DNA of 64,000 nucleotides from Megalonaias nervosa (GCA_016617855.1 JAECUM010001126.1:124001-188000); one strand, 5' to 3'; counted from the stretch's first letter, positions 20,838 to 62,305 are shown. The notes: generated by a model not told the origin, from the sequence alone. Translations and numbers: made by a program.

Positions 20838-21890
20838 CAGAAGTGAAGGCGGTGGTAAGTGTGTATCCTCAGGAATTACTTGTAATTGTTCGCGTACAAA
20901 TCCACGTTGAGGAGCAGTTGAATCAAGTCTGTAGATTGAAGGTTTACTTGCGGATCTTACCACGCTGGAAATTTGATGTCTGGTCACAATCCAGACTGGA
21001 TCAGTCGCTCTTACTTTTACCCCATCAAGTTCACCAGGTTCATACAAATATCTTAGTCACATCACATAGTACTTGTTGTTTGTAGAGTCACGTCGTTGTT
21101 CTGGTGGGTTTCATAGAAGTTCCAAGGGTAATTTCATTATTTAACGCAGTTATCACACTTGCTAGTCTTGCAACCCATTCACATGATCTCTGAACTTTAT
21201 TTAGGGACATTTTCTGCGCATACTGATATCCAAATAATCAGCAAGTGTTCGATTAAATCGCTCAACGATTTCCTGATCGCGATGAATTGCGGTTTGCACT
21301 CGCCTGATTTTGATGTTATGTTGTTTCATCATCGACGTCAATGCACCAAGAAATTCCTTGCCAGGATCAACCTGTAGTAGCTGTTGCCATCGTGGACCAC
21401 CTTGTGGTCCGGATCCTCGTTGATTAATTCGTTCAAAAGCAGATGCAACTTCAGTTGCTGTTTTAGTTGATAATGGTTCTGCTTCTTTATATCTATTTGC
21501 AACGTCAACAGCAGTTCACGCGTATTTGAATGTACGTGATTGACGTCTACGTGTTTTCATAGTATCATGCGGTAAAAACAAAATATCTGCTTGATGAACT
21601 TCATTGGAAGAAGACATCAAAATGTGCCTACTGAATTAGATAAATTTGCAATATTGCCTGTCCTACTAACCAATTTGCAGCAACAGAACGTGTGATATTT
21701 GCTGCAACAGTCGTGTACATCATTTGGCATCATGCTGTGGTAGACGCCATTCACGGCTCCCTGAAAAAAATGCTGATACGTTGATAGCCCACTAGTCTTT
21801 GGATATCTGAAGATCCAGTGCCAACTTTTCGAATTCCAAAAACAAGTTGTCAATAATGTCTTCCTTGTCAGTTGATATGGGCATGATGAT
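20838..21890 (-). pseudogene. retroviral-type DDE integrase
   Basis: Catalytic core on the minus strand: first Asp in EVHQADILFLPHD (codon 21585-21587), then TAVDVANRYKEAEPLS, second Asp in VDPGKEFLGA (codon 21366-21368) and the Glu in IVERFNRTLADYL (codon 21261-21263), giving D-X34-E in one frame. A TGA (21516-21518) breaks the core. The C-terminus is clear: MYEPGELDGVKVRATDPVW, then GFVREQLQVIPEDTHLPP, an SH3/chromo-like tail region typical of Polinton-type integrases. The N-terminal zinc region (21600-21890) is frame-broken. The enzyme would insert element DNA into the host genome. Convergent with the HNH gene, near one end of the element as in Polintons. Confidence 0.85.
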
Positions 21891-21939
21891 ATATATTGGT
21901 CTTCGCTCTTTAGAAAGCCTGCATTAGGGTCCTAAAGAT

Positions 21940-22140
21940 TCAGTCAGGTCTTTGCAATTTCTTGCCTCGACTTAGATCCTTAGCTTCTCCATGGCTAACA
22001 CATTTTCTTTCCCTAGCTCTTTCTTCGACTTGCTGCCTTACCAACTGGAGCCTTTTCTCGCTCCCCTGCTTGCATTTCCCTTTCCCTTTCTCACTCCGCA
22101 GCTTGTTGTGCCTTGTGTTCTCGAACACTTCACTCCACAT
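21940..22140 (-). pseudogene. charged gag-like coiled-coil fragment (tentative)
   Basis: The minus frame reads an Arg/Lys/Glu/Gln-rich helix including EKRLQLVRQQVEERARERK. Such segments are common in gag proteins of gypsy and BEL retroelements in invertebrates. It could be the gag end of the gypsy element whose pol lies at 7885-9040, separated by the virus-like insertion. Composition alone supports this; no zinc knuckle is present. Confidence 0.25.
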
Positions 22141-22771
22141 ATTCAGCTAAGCCCCTTTTTAACCTAACTCATCCGTACAAATCGACTTAAATTCCCTGAA
22201 TAACCTTCTGTCTGTCGCCATCCTGGTCTACTGTACGGTGTCACAAGAACTAAGTTCTCTAACCACTTTAATTGTACTGCTCTACTCAAAATAGCTCCAA
22301 ACATATTTACCTGCTCTGGCATGGTCCTATCTATGGACTCACTTAAACCATACTATCCTGTGCACAAACCAATCAATAAACAGGCAGAACAAGTCTGAAT
22401 TTCTACCCTAAATTCAACTTAAAGCTTACACACCAAACAAAGCATAACTACTATTAACTGAATAACCATTCTTCCAAGAGAATATTAAGGTAATTTTCCA
22501 CCTGAATTTCAAACATTCAGAATACGACTCCTTTTCTACTTAATGTACGGATAACAACAGAGGTACATCTGTTCCTTAAAACAGGAAAAGAAACGGCAAT
22601 ACGATCGCATGCAGAGAACACATACAATATACAGGCAATGGTTCTAATCACTCAAATCGATGTATCTTAGCAAATAATACACAGGTTATCACTTTTGAAT
22701 AGATCATGTTCTATTCTATATTTGCTCAGACTTGGATAAAATGTTCAAAATCCTTTGATGAGTGACCACTA
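22141..22771. other. no recognisable gene
   Basis: A/T-rich sequence between the gag-like fragment and the second long direct repeat. No open frame of note and no repeat that I could identify. Confidence 0.5.
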
Positions 22772-24428
22772 CGTGATTGGGGTATGGGGTTTGTGATCTT
22801 CACAACTCCTTAATTTGTTTGGTTATCATTATCTAGGAGATGATCGACCACGTTGTAGTTGTTCGGATCGAGTAAACAATAAAATAAAATATGAAATTAA
22901 AGGATGGAATAAGAGAGAACTGAGCTGAGATATAGAATAGAATAATATGAGCCCCCATATGTAAAATACAACAATGTAATCAATTACATAAACAAAATGA
23001 AATCGAACATGACATGTGAATCGTTCACTTTCTCTCAAACATAGTTACTAACTTATGCGAATTTCAATTAACTGTTCTATTACTGATAGGCCCAATTTCA
23101 TCGTATGATCGAGTGACTGACCGAACTCAGATTGCCTGCAAGCAGCATCACCTAGTTCTTTCAGTCCTTTCCCAATCGCTGCTTGTTATCAGTCAGGCGT
23201 TCCGCCTCTTTCCTTCTATCTCCTTTTAGCCTCTTTGGGTCACCAACCTTTCAGTTGCAATCTCCATTATCTTTACTCTGTGTAGTCCGTATCGAGCTAT
23301 ATTGTCTTTCCTTCAAATAAAAATATTAAAACCGACCTAAATACTGTCAGGTTTTTCCTCCTCCTGGGATCAACAAATATTTCCTCTCTTTTGTTAGATA
23401 TCATGTATCTAAATTCAACAGAACTAGCTCTGGTCATCGCACCAATACACAAACAACCTGTTATCTTAAATAGATGTCTTGCTAGTGCCTACTGCATTCT
23501 TAACTGAATACCATGACATAATTTGCTCTCCCTGATGCTATCATTGCCCCGCTGTGGCCATAAATTTACCAGATGACATATCAGTTGACACATGTTCCTA
23601 ATGCGACACCATTGTATCAGTTGGAAAGAAATCACAACTTATTTACATGCGAATTAATGGACTTCACTCCCTGCGCTATGTTACTTTGCGAATTAGCAGT
23701 TCATTGACATATATATCTTCAAACACAGGAAAATCAATCCTCAACATAAATGATACAAATCATAAAGACAGATAATTTACATATTTACCCAATTTATATC
23801 CAAGGAAATACATGAAATCTTACTACATGATTTCTTTTATATACCAACTAAATCTTAACTCATTCAAATAATTAAATATTGTAAGATATTCTTACAACAC
23901 ATAAATCATATATCATGAAGAATAAGTTCCAACGTCAAAGACAAACTTAAGAATGAATTTAAAAATGAATAAATTCAACAATTACAAACTTATATCAATG
24001 AATATACACTGCATGCAATTGAGACTCACCTTCTGCATTGTTACAGCCCTTGATCGCTTACCATCAGAGAATTCTCTCTGTCCTTCTCTGGATAAGGGTC
24101 TATAAAAGTTCCAGACTCCCTTGTCCTTTTGACAATTTGTTTAGCAAGACAAATTACCTCTTAATGTTCTTGAAATCCCTCAGACCACATCCCCTCCTCC
24201 AGACAGATACACTTGGACTGATTAATTGAGTAGAACTATTCTAAAACCCTAAATTCTGACTGGGAACACCCCCACTCTCATTTAGCTTAGCCGATTAGGA
24301 TTGCTACTTTACCTGACAAAATTCTGTATCACTCCCATCAAAGTCAGAAAATAATATCTAGTCCACCTTTATTAAGAACGATTCTGGAAAATATCATTTT
24401 ACGATACCTGTTTCAAATGGACTACAAT
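22772..24428. repeat. ~1.65 kb direct repeat, copy 2 (LTR-like)
   Basis: Same orientation and landmark order as 1525-3112 (TGTGATCTTCACAACTCC at 22792; GAACTCAGATTGCC; CTCCTGGGA after AATAAA-like sequence; CGAATTAATGGAC; CACTGCATGCAATTGAGAC; ATATCATTTTA; GTTTCAAATG). Homology stops within a few bases of the corresponding ends of copy 1. Substantial divergence shows the duplication is old. Confidence 0.65.
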
Positions 24429-25037
24429 TTTCTAGCATTTACCAGAGCTCCTGTCAATATTTGAAGGAGTAACTCTCCCTTCCAGCTCTTGCTAAAGCCT
24501 GTGAAACAACAATAACAAAACCGCATGCTTCTGTTACATTCTATACAATCTTTCTGAAACATGTGATGCAAATTGTGTGGGGAAAGAAGTCAAGACCTGA
24601 GGAGGAGTTAGTGAAGTAGTTTGTTTTCGTCAGTTTCGTTTCTCTTCTGAGATAGAATGAACATTTAAGTGGGCAAACAGGCAACGAAATGCACATAAAC
24701 TGACATAAATATTAAGTTATATTCCCATGATCCATATTACTTCTCCAGAGAGAGTCATTTCTTAGAACATTAGTGCCCTCCACTTGTCTATTTAGATGCC
24801 TATTTCTGATTATGCCACAGAACTGAGAGTTCCAAACTAAACACATTTCTGTATAATGTAAAACAGAGCCTCACAACAGTTAAATGAATTAGTCTACTGA
24901 CAAGCATGAGAAATAGCAGCATATTACTGAAATACATGCATAACTGTATATATAAGTACATCATCAGGGATTAAAGTAGCATAAACCATTCCATTTTGTA
25001 ATGTGCAACTGTTGTCAATTCAGAAATTGTTTTGTAC
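24429..25037. other. no recognisable gene
   Basis: Intergenic A/T-rich DNA; open frames are short and random-looking. Confidence 0.5.
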
Positions 25038-25290
25038 AGTATTAAAATCAATTGTTGTTGTTGTTGTTGTCGTTATTGTGGGTTTAATGACATTTTCAGC
25101 GTATGATAGCTACACATGGTAGCCAGTATAGCGAGTGGAGGAAGAACCACTGACCCACAGTAAGCTACTGGCTTTCTCACATTCCCATATTAGCAGACAC
25201 TGAGACTCGAACCCACATGGACAGAGGTGAGATGGCTGTGATCGGTAAACACAAGCACATTCGACCACTCAGCTACCCTGGGGCCTCTTG
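25038..25290 (-). repeat. tRNA-derived SINE, minus strand
   Basis: On the minus strand: A-box-like GTAGCTGAGTGGTCGAATG (plus 25261-25279), B-box GTGGGTTCGAGTCTC (plus 25202-25215), a body with TTCTTCCTCCACT and TAGCTATCATACG, and a 3' end CATTAAACCCACAATAA followed by (CAA)n. The body and tail match the plus-strand SINE at 39625-39862, so this is a real dispersed family. Confidence 0.8.
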
Positions 25291-26881
25291 AAATTTGAAG
25301 ATAGCAATATATAAGAAAAACTACAAACTAGCCTAATTTATTAATTTTTTAAAAAAATTACTGAGATATATGCTGGAAATGTATTCTTCTTGATTAAGAT
25401 TAATTAAACCACCCAAAACACGTGCAGATTCCAAGCGCTACACTGCACATATTGTCCAGGTCACTTATTCAACAAGATTAACGCATAACACATATAGTTG
25501 AGATAGTAGTGAAAGGCAACTTTAATTATTACAGTTTAAGAAGAAAGCAACCAATCTTTGTTTCCCAAGTTCTATTTCATTAGGCTGACTTAGTTTGAAA
25601 CACCATGTTATATATTTTGGAACACTTTTCAATGAAAATATAAATGAAGAATCAAAAGCCAAAAGATCAATAATGCAAATTCGGCATTTGTGACAACCTT
25701 ATGTTATGTATATTTAATGTGTATTTGTTAATTTTTCTCCATGATTATAAGTTATAATAGTATTTAGTATTTCACCTTGTCAAAATCAAGTTCAGTGTGT
25801 TTCTGAATAGAGATACTGATGATGGTTTTACTTTGTTAACAAAAATTTCATAGGTAATGTTGTTATAGACGGTAAACAAATAATACATAGCTAATATTTT
25901 TATAGAAGTGTGGATTTAATTTTATGAACATTATCAAAATAGAAGTAAATATATCAGGGTCTGTTTTGTGGTTATTGGAATTCTCCCACAAAAAAACCTA
26001 ACCACACCCATATGATAATTTTAGTAACAGATTTTATGTTGATGACAAACTCAAAATCTTCTAGAATGGAAAATTCCATTAAAGCATTGCATTTCTAAAA
26101 AGTGATGTTTGTGACCAAGGGCATGTAGAAGGATTATAATCTTGTTAGCCTAAAAAATTACTTATACCTGCAACAACATATGAAGCAGTTATTAGTCTTA
26201 TTGTCGTGTTCAGCATTTGATTTCGATTTATTTAATTAATCAAATTATTATTCACTGGAAATACAAAGTGCACATCCATAATATTCTTGGACAAATACAT
26301 TCAGTGGGAATAATAGTGAATATATTAAAATCCAAAGACATCTTCGACCATATTATTGTGATTCATTAAAAGACTGCTGTCACATCACCATGTCACAGGC
26401 CACTTTGTCCTTTTAGATGTGATCAAAATATACAAGACATCAATCGACCATCTTAGGATTTCAGTGTTTTAATGCAGATCAAGATTCTGTACAAACGGAA
26501 TGAAGAATGTGTACAAGTTTCTTCTTGAGTGTCAAGATAAAACAATAATAAAAAAACAATAATTATGCAGCTGTCAATATGATTTATTATGAATTATTTT
26601 GAGTATTAGGAGTGCAATATCACATCAGAATATTATTCCTGTCAAAACAAACCAATCTACATATGTTAATAGTGTCTACAGTTGAAGTCAGGTGAAAATA
26701 TTCTGTTCAAAGATCAAATACATTAACCTGTAAATTCCCATTCATTTCCATTATTCAGCTGAAACACAAATACTTTATAATAAACATAATATTAAATACC
26801 AACTGCAAACACAAACCATAAACTGGAAGGGATTTAATTCTTTTTATCATTTTCAACAAACATGTTACAACACCCTGACAG
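25291..26881. other. intergenic DNA without a recognisable gene
   Basis: A/T-rich, with only very short open frames on both strands. No repeat recognised. Confidence 0.5.
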
Positions 26882-26885
26882 TTAA

Positions 26886-27897
26886 CTCTTTACCTTTTGC
26901 AAGTACTAAGAGATCCCAATGAAGCCTGCTAAACTGCCTGCCTTCTAGCAGCAGTTTGTAGGCTAACCCCCAGAGCAAACATAATGGCTACCTGAGAGCT
27001 ACTTGAATTAGTTCACATTATGTCTACATTTTCTATACCAATCTCGTCCCATGCAAACTATGTAATTTAATGAGAAATAAAACTTTAAACACTCACCAAA
27101 GTTTATTCTGGAAAATTTGCATTATAATGAAAATGACATGTAGTCCATGAAATACCTTAATTTTTGCAATTGTAGTAGGTGACCACTTCGGATACGGCGT
27201 CTCACAACTTTGTTTTCCAGCACGTCTGTTCATTTCAGCTACCAACGACTGGAATATGTCTTTATGAAACAAATTGTAAAAAGAAATCTATCTCCCTTGC
27301 ATTTAAATCGAAGTGAAATGTTGGCCCTGAATCTGCCATACTGGCCACATGTACTGGACCCATGTGTTCCGACGATACAATATCATCACGGTTATCAACC
27401 TCAGATTCAGATAAATCTGAAATGCCAGGTGTCAAAACAGGCCTTATACTAATGACTTATCCTTCATCTTGAATCTGATCATTAAAGTCAATGTAATTTG
27501 CATTGTCATCACTTTCAAATTATTCAAAACTTTAGTCAGAATTGTCTCAATACATGATTGTTGCCATGTTTTTTCACTTTCACAACTGACCTTGTTTTCA
27601 ATGGAAATTCCTGCTTATAGGCTTTAAAACTCCTCCTAGAACACATTCACCATTTTATGTAATGAATATTTTCACTCGCTAAAAATTCCTAAAAAGAATG
27701 GATGTTAGCAATTGCATCAAATGCAACCTTTAATATGAAACAGTGATGTGTGTCTCTGGGGTTTCCCACCATTGGCTGGAAATGCATGTATGAATCAACA
27801 GGGACAAAGAGAGTAATCTTAGCAACTTGTATATGCATCTCTGGGGATACGTGGTAATTTTTAGCGTTGCATATATGCATTAGCAGTAGGTAAAGAG
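26886..27897. mobile_element. piggyBac-type non-autonomous element
   Basis: The segment is flanked on both sides by TTAA (26882-26885 and 27898-27901). Its ends are inverted: CTCTTTACCTTTTGCAAG at the left and, reading inward from the right, CTCTTTACCTACTGCTAA, about 15 of 18 matching. TTAA target duplication with a CYCTTT-type terminus is the signature of piggyBac transposons. About 1.0 kb, with two short open frames (27210-27452 plus, 27689-27907 minus) that I do not recognise as transposase; a deleted copy is likely. Confidence 0.65.
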
Positions 27898-27901
27898 TTA
27901 A

Positions 27902-28942
27902 TATCATTCAGCGACACTAGTATTTCACAGAATGAACTAAAGATTCAAAGTGAAAAAAAAATGAATTTTGCTCAGGAATGTGAAGTAGAAGTCAATTATA
28001 TTTAAAGGTTTGGAATTTAGACTTCAGAGGAATATTTAAAAGAAAAACAGTTTGTTCAATTTAAGTAGCGAAATGAAAGCTTAAAACGTACACAAATGAG
28101 GATAAGCTTGTCATTTGTCCAAAAGCAGGGCCAGAAAGCTAAACTCCTAAGATAATAAGCAAAAGATAAAAAGTAATATGACTGTAAAATGCAACTAATA
28201 AAAATATCATTAACGACTTCTAAATTGTACAATATTTATATAACGACATGAAAATTAAATCATCTATATATGTGTAATAACATGACAAATTTCATTGGTA
28301 TATCATTAATAGTTTTTGATAATCCATTCTTAAAGGTTCTTGTAAAAAAATGAGTCCAATTACAAAAAGTTTAAAACTGTATATAAATATACAATTTGCA
28401 ATAATGTCCTGAGACTCTATTCAGAATACATTAATATCAATAGAAGCGTGTTTATCAAGTTTCGTATGTCAATCTCAAGTTGATTTTGCTCCATCATAGT
28501 CTCAAAATGCTTTTGTAAAACACAATTTCAGACCCAAATATATTTAGACATTGTAAATACAAAATCGGAAAAGTGCTGAAAAGGTCTGAAAATCTAATCA
28601 ACTTATCTACATAGCAATGCCAATAAGTGTGCCAAATTTTATCTGTCAGGCGCAAGTGATTTTTGCCATATCACACATACAAGGTTTTGTTCCAAAACAT
28701 CAATATCTCCCAAGAAAGATAAAATTAGTACAAACGAATCAAAAGACTAAAAAGAAGGAAAAATTGTTTAAATGTCATGTAATCAGGTAATCTAAATATT
28801 ACAATGATTAAGCCTATCAAATTGATTTGACTACCTCAAGTCATATTTGCTTTAGTTGTGTTGGACAATGTTTTATATTCTATAAAATTGTATAAAAATC
28901 TTTTATAATGATCTGAAAATCTACTACCACAAATGATACTGC
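27902..28942. other. intergenic DNA without a recognisable gene
   Basis: A/T-rich; phrases such as GCCAAATTT and TCTGAAAATCTAATCAAC recur loosely (also near 30240), suggesting remains of a dispersed repeat. No coding signal. Confidence 0.4.
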
Positions 28943-29115
28943 CAAATTTCTTATAGCTATCTTAGAAGCTAATGCAACAAATAAGGGTACATCCAAATTT
29001 CATTTGGCTATCCTTTAATCTAATACAACAAATAATGATACATCCAAATTTCATTTAGCTGTCCTTTAATCTAATACAACAAATAAGGATACTGCCAAAT
29101 TTCATTTAGCGATTT
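28943..29115. repeat. 51-bp tandem repeat, about 3.4 copies
   Basis: Units beginning CAAATTTC start at 28943, 28994, 29045 and 29096, exactly 51 bp apart, with the shared core ACAACAAATAA-G-TAC. Later units are more alike than the first. Confidence 0.9.
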
Positions 29116-30550
29116 TAAATAATCACTTCTTAAAAGTGCTTGCAAATTTTTTCTAAAAATGTTGAAGTCCAAAGTCTTCAAAACTTTGAAAACTAAAATT
29201 TTAAAAACAAAGGCCATAGTCAACAAAATCTAATGTGATCCTGTGATATACGCATGAAATTTCATTGACAAATTTTACCTTGTTTGGCGCATCAGTTCTG
29301 AGCTATCTTGTTTTGACGAAACGGCAACTGATGGATGGCATGAAGCCAATGTTTCCCTCCATCATGCACAGGGATTGAGTCATAATCATCTGTATAAAGT
29401 TGCAGTTTCTTAAACAATAAAAAAGTTAAATAAATGATGAACTATCACTGATAACAATAAAAATGTGTATCAAAATAATACATAAAACAGCTGCCAATCA
29501 GTACAAGACATGTAAAAATCTATTTGTCCAATACAAATTAGGAAAACCACAGGCACATCAAACCAAAGTGTATATGGTACAGACATACACAAGTGCAGAC
29601 ACACCATAATATAAACTTCTGTAGAAGTAAAATGACAGAGTAAATTATGTAGAAAGCACACAATAATGATGTCCTCTGTAAGAAAAGGACATGTTTAGAA
29701 TATACCAAGGTCAAATTCTTAGTAGAAATGGTATTTATCAAATACAAAACAGGACAAAATTCATCGATCACAGCTAGAACTTTACCATCAATAAAATCAA
29801 TCTCTGAAAATATAAATAATCACTCGGAGTACATCATAAATCTGTCAGTTGGTAAAACATATTACCATAAAACCCTATTTCATTCGTCAAATACATTATC
29901 TAAGACCTTCTTTCATTGGTCAGATGATGGACCTTTCAATCCAATAGCAACTGGTGTTTTCCTTATATTAAATGCAAGCCATCCACAAAATGTGTCAAGT
30001 TTAAAGCAAAGCAAATCACGTCCTTTGTAAGAAAAGGTGTTGGTTTGAAAGAACCAAGCGTTTCGATATTCCAGACTACTGTACATGGAAAAGAGTTAAA
30101 TCACTTAAAGAAAAAACAAGTTCAAAAGATAGGTATTCAACACCCCACCCACATCCCACTGAGAGGCCACCATTTGTTTAAGGCCAAAAGGTTTTGAAAT
30201 TTATAAAAATAAATTGGAAACAGTGCCTGCAGATCTAATCAACTTATCTACATACAAATAATTCATTTTTATTTGTCCAAATTTAAACTACAGAAAGGGT
30301 GGCATCATATGAGGGCTGACCATGCTACTTTGCAGTTCTACTCCTGAATAACATATGTAGTTTTCCCATAAACAAACTTGAAAATCTAGGGAATTTCAGA
30401 AATAGAGAACATGGCTATTATTTCCATTTTAAAAGGGTTGTCAGTTCTCGCTTTCATAATGGTTTTCTGTTTAATAACAAAAGAAATACTTCCTTGTCTT
30501 ACAGTTATTCACACATCGGAAGGAGAAAATACAGAAAACAAACAAATTGG
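29116..30550. other. intergenic DNA without a recognisable gene
   Basis: Contains a segment around 29270-29400 (GAAACGGCAACTGATGGATG) that has the look of a dispersed invertebrate repeat. Open frames at 29470-30030 show no domain. Confidence 0.4.
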
Positions 30551-30553
30551 TTA

Positions 30554-30740
30554 GGGCTGTTCCATTTAAACATACATGGCACCCTGGGAAGGAACTAATA
30601 AAGTGGGGTATTAACATATAGATGCAATTTAGAACTTTCTAATCATTTTAATCTGAACTCTGTGAAATCAATGAACACTGGCATATATTTTTAAAAAACT
30701 GCCTTCCCTGGGTACCATGTATGTTTATATGGAACAGCCC
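30554..30740. mobile_element. PIF/Harbinger-type MITE
   Basis: Terminal inverted repeats of about 38 bp: GGGCTGTTCCATTTAAACAT on the left is the inverse of ATGTTTATATGGAACAGCCC on the right, and the match continues inward through ACATGG-ACCC-GGGAAGG. The element is flanked by TTA on both sides (30551-30553, 30741-30743), the 3-bp TWA-type duplication of Harbinger transposons. 187 bp, no coding capacity. Confidence 0.85.
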
Positions 30741-30743
30741 TTA

Positions 30744-32203
30744 GTATGTCATCGAAATGCAAAGCAAACACTCCATATTTAGAAAAGTAATTATTGCTAT
30801 GGAAAACAAATGTCTGAAAAATGTTAAAATTCATTCAGCTAATAACATAGCATACTGTATGCAAAATATAATGAATCCTTTCTTTATTGGTCCTTATAGA
30901 GAAAGGATATACCCTGATGAAAGTCGACCTTGGCCACAATGAAAATATTATATTTTTACTAGCTGGTTCCCTCTAGTGCAAGGCCAAACTCTTCATTGCA
31001 GAAGTAGTGGTCTCATAAAAGGAAAAATTCTTATTAGACTTTATTCAGAAATATTCAATCATAACGTAAATACATACAGCTGACCAAACATCAGATTAAG
31101 AAAAAGGAACACAAAGTCATATCATCTGCAAAACATGCATAAAGAAACTGAAAGTAAATGATGAAAAAACCAAATACAAGTTCATGACTATACCTACTCA
31201 TCTGACCAGTTTTGACAATACTTATATAAACAAAATTCTTCTTTTCTTCCATTGGAAGCATCACAAAACGAAAGCTGCATTCGTATAGGATTTTTATAAC
31301 AGTGCAAAGTCTATTAAATTGAAGAAAAAGATTATTTCACTATGAGACTTTATTTGGGCATTCTCTCAAATACTGTTGTTTGCACTCCTCTAAATAATTT
31401 AATGCTTTCAATGACTTTGATTCGACCATTATGATGCACACTAGATCTGGTAGATGAAAGTCAATAGACTGGTATACAAAAATAATATCCAGGCTACCTA
31501 TAAGCCAGATTGTGTAATTAAAGATCTACAAACTGTTGTGCATAGATATGTCACTTACTTAACAGTGGTCAAGTAAATTTTCAAATCATATGCTTGATTG
31601 GATCAGTGATGATACAGGCCTAATTCGTTTCCTCTTTAATTTACAGATTGTTCTGTGAAAGTCCTTGCTATCTACTGGAAGATAGTTTCCAATTTACTTT
31701 GAGCAAACCCATACAAGAACAGACCAATCTGAATTTTTAATTACTTATAAATGGTGTTACAAGGTCGAATAATAAGCTCTGGAAAACAACCTTTCACACA
31801 ACTCAAATTAGGTTGTTAACATCATCAACTTATATATTTTCTATAACACATGGTTGAGAAATAGCTGCTTCTGGATGAGTAAAAGTTTTTTGCACTTGCC
31901 TGACAAGGCGAGTGGTTGTTTTTTCGCCATAGATTTGTCAATCCCTGGCTTCCTGTCATAAGCACATAGTCAAAATATATCTTGAACTCTATATTCACAA
32001 AATCAAAACACATGACAGATCCTTTTCTGACAGTATTATGAATTTAATTTATTTGTCGGGTAAAATTTTTCAATGAAGTTTTACTGCTACGCATAATGTC
32101 TCTCAATTAAACCAAGACAATTTGACACCCAGAAAAAGAGAATGTACAGTATATATTCCAGTGATATAATGCACTGCAAGGTGCTCTGATGCAAGATATT
32201 CTA
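30744..32203. other. intergenic DNA and probable 3' UTR of the ARM-TIR-SAM gene
   Basis: No gene recognised. The part nearest 32203 should be the 3' untranslated region of the minus-strand gene. Confidence 0.5.
32048..32053 (-). terminator. candidate poly(A) signal of the ARM-TIR-SAM gene
   Basis: AATAAA on the minus strand about 150 bases past the stop codon. In DNA this A/T-rich the hexamer is common by chance, so this is only the nearest candidate. Confidence 0.35.
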
Positions 32204-61930
<29,727 letters not shown>

Positions 61931-62160
61931 AACATAGACATAACATCTGTAAAGAGGTGAATTTGCCCTGAAATTAGTCTATTTTAACCTAACTGTCCTG
62001 ATATATACTCTATTTAAAATAAATGAATCCTTTATTTACACTGGCTTCTTGATGGCTGCATGCAAAACAAATTCACATTTTCAGTTCTTCAATATCCTAG
62101 AACAGTTACGATGAAATGTTAATGTACTGTATATACTCACTTATAAGATGAGACCAACTG

Positions 62161-62225
62161 CAAACTGTACAGACCCAGATCTGCCATGACATGATGTACC
62201 AGAAGATCTGGGTCTGTACAGTTTG
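62161..62225. ncRNA. perfect 22-bp hairpin, microRNA-precursor-like (1)
   Basis: Arm 62161-62182 (CAAACTGTACAGACCCAGAT plus CT) is the exact inverse of 62204-62225, with a 21-base loop. The length suits a pre-miRNA or small foldback. A perfect stem is somewhat unusual for an animal miRNA, so a short MITE-like foldback is the alternative. Transcribed strand unknown. Confidence 0.45.
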
Positions 62226-62248
62226 TTAGAAGTAATTAGTAGGAGAAA

Positions 62249-62305
62249 CAACATAGATCCTGATCTGCAGTCACATTATACTACGGCAGATCAGCATCTA
62301 TGTTG
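62249..62305. ncRNA. 20-bp hairpin with one mismatch, microRNA-precursor-like (2)
   Basis: CAACATAGATCCTGATCTGC (62249-62268) pairs with GCAGATCAGCATCTATGTTG (62286-62305) apart from one C-C mismatch; 17-base loop. It starts 23 bases after hairpin 1; the two share a CAGATC word but are otherwise different sequences. Confidence 0.45.

Larger units (their letters stand above)
9381..21890. mobile_element. decayed Polinton/adinto-like integrated DNA virus element
   Basis: A continuous block of virus-type genes: major capsid protein, small virion proteins and fibre-like protein (9.4-15.3 kb), HNH nuclease and zinc protein (16.6-17.4 kb), family B polymerase-like gene plus SF1 helicase (17.5-20.6 kb), a second HNH nuclease and a DDE integrase (20.6-21.9 kb). 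Polymerase, double-jelly-roll capsid and retroviral-type integrase together are the hallmark of Polinton/Maverick-related elements. All genes carry stops or frameshifts, so it is an inactive copy. I found no packaging ATPase, no adenovirus-type protease and no convincing terminal inverted repeats; the limits given are the outermost recognisable coding sequence. Confidence 0.75.

Noticed and set aside
9381..21890. Alternative genetic code (several in-frame TAG codons in the helicase and small virion gene)
   Set aside because: TAA and TGA stops and frameshifts also occur in the same genes, so ordinary pseudogene decay explains it.
21962..22150. Leu/Ser-rich plus-strand membrane-like frame
   Set aside because: It is the antisense of a charged coiled-coil frame that fits retroelement gag better.
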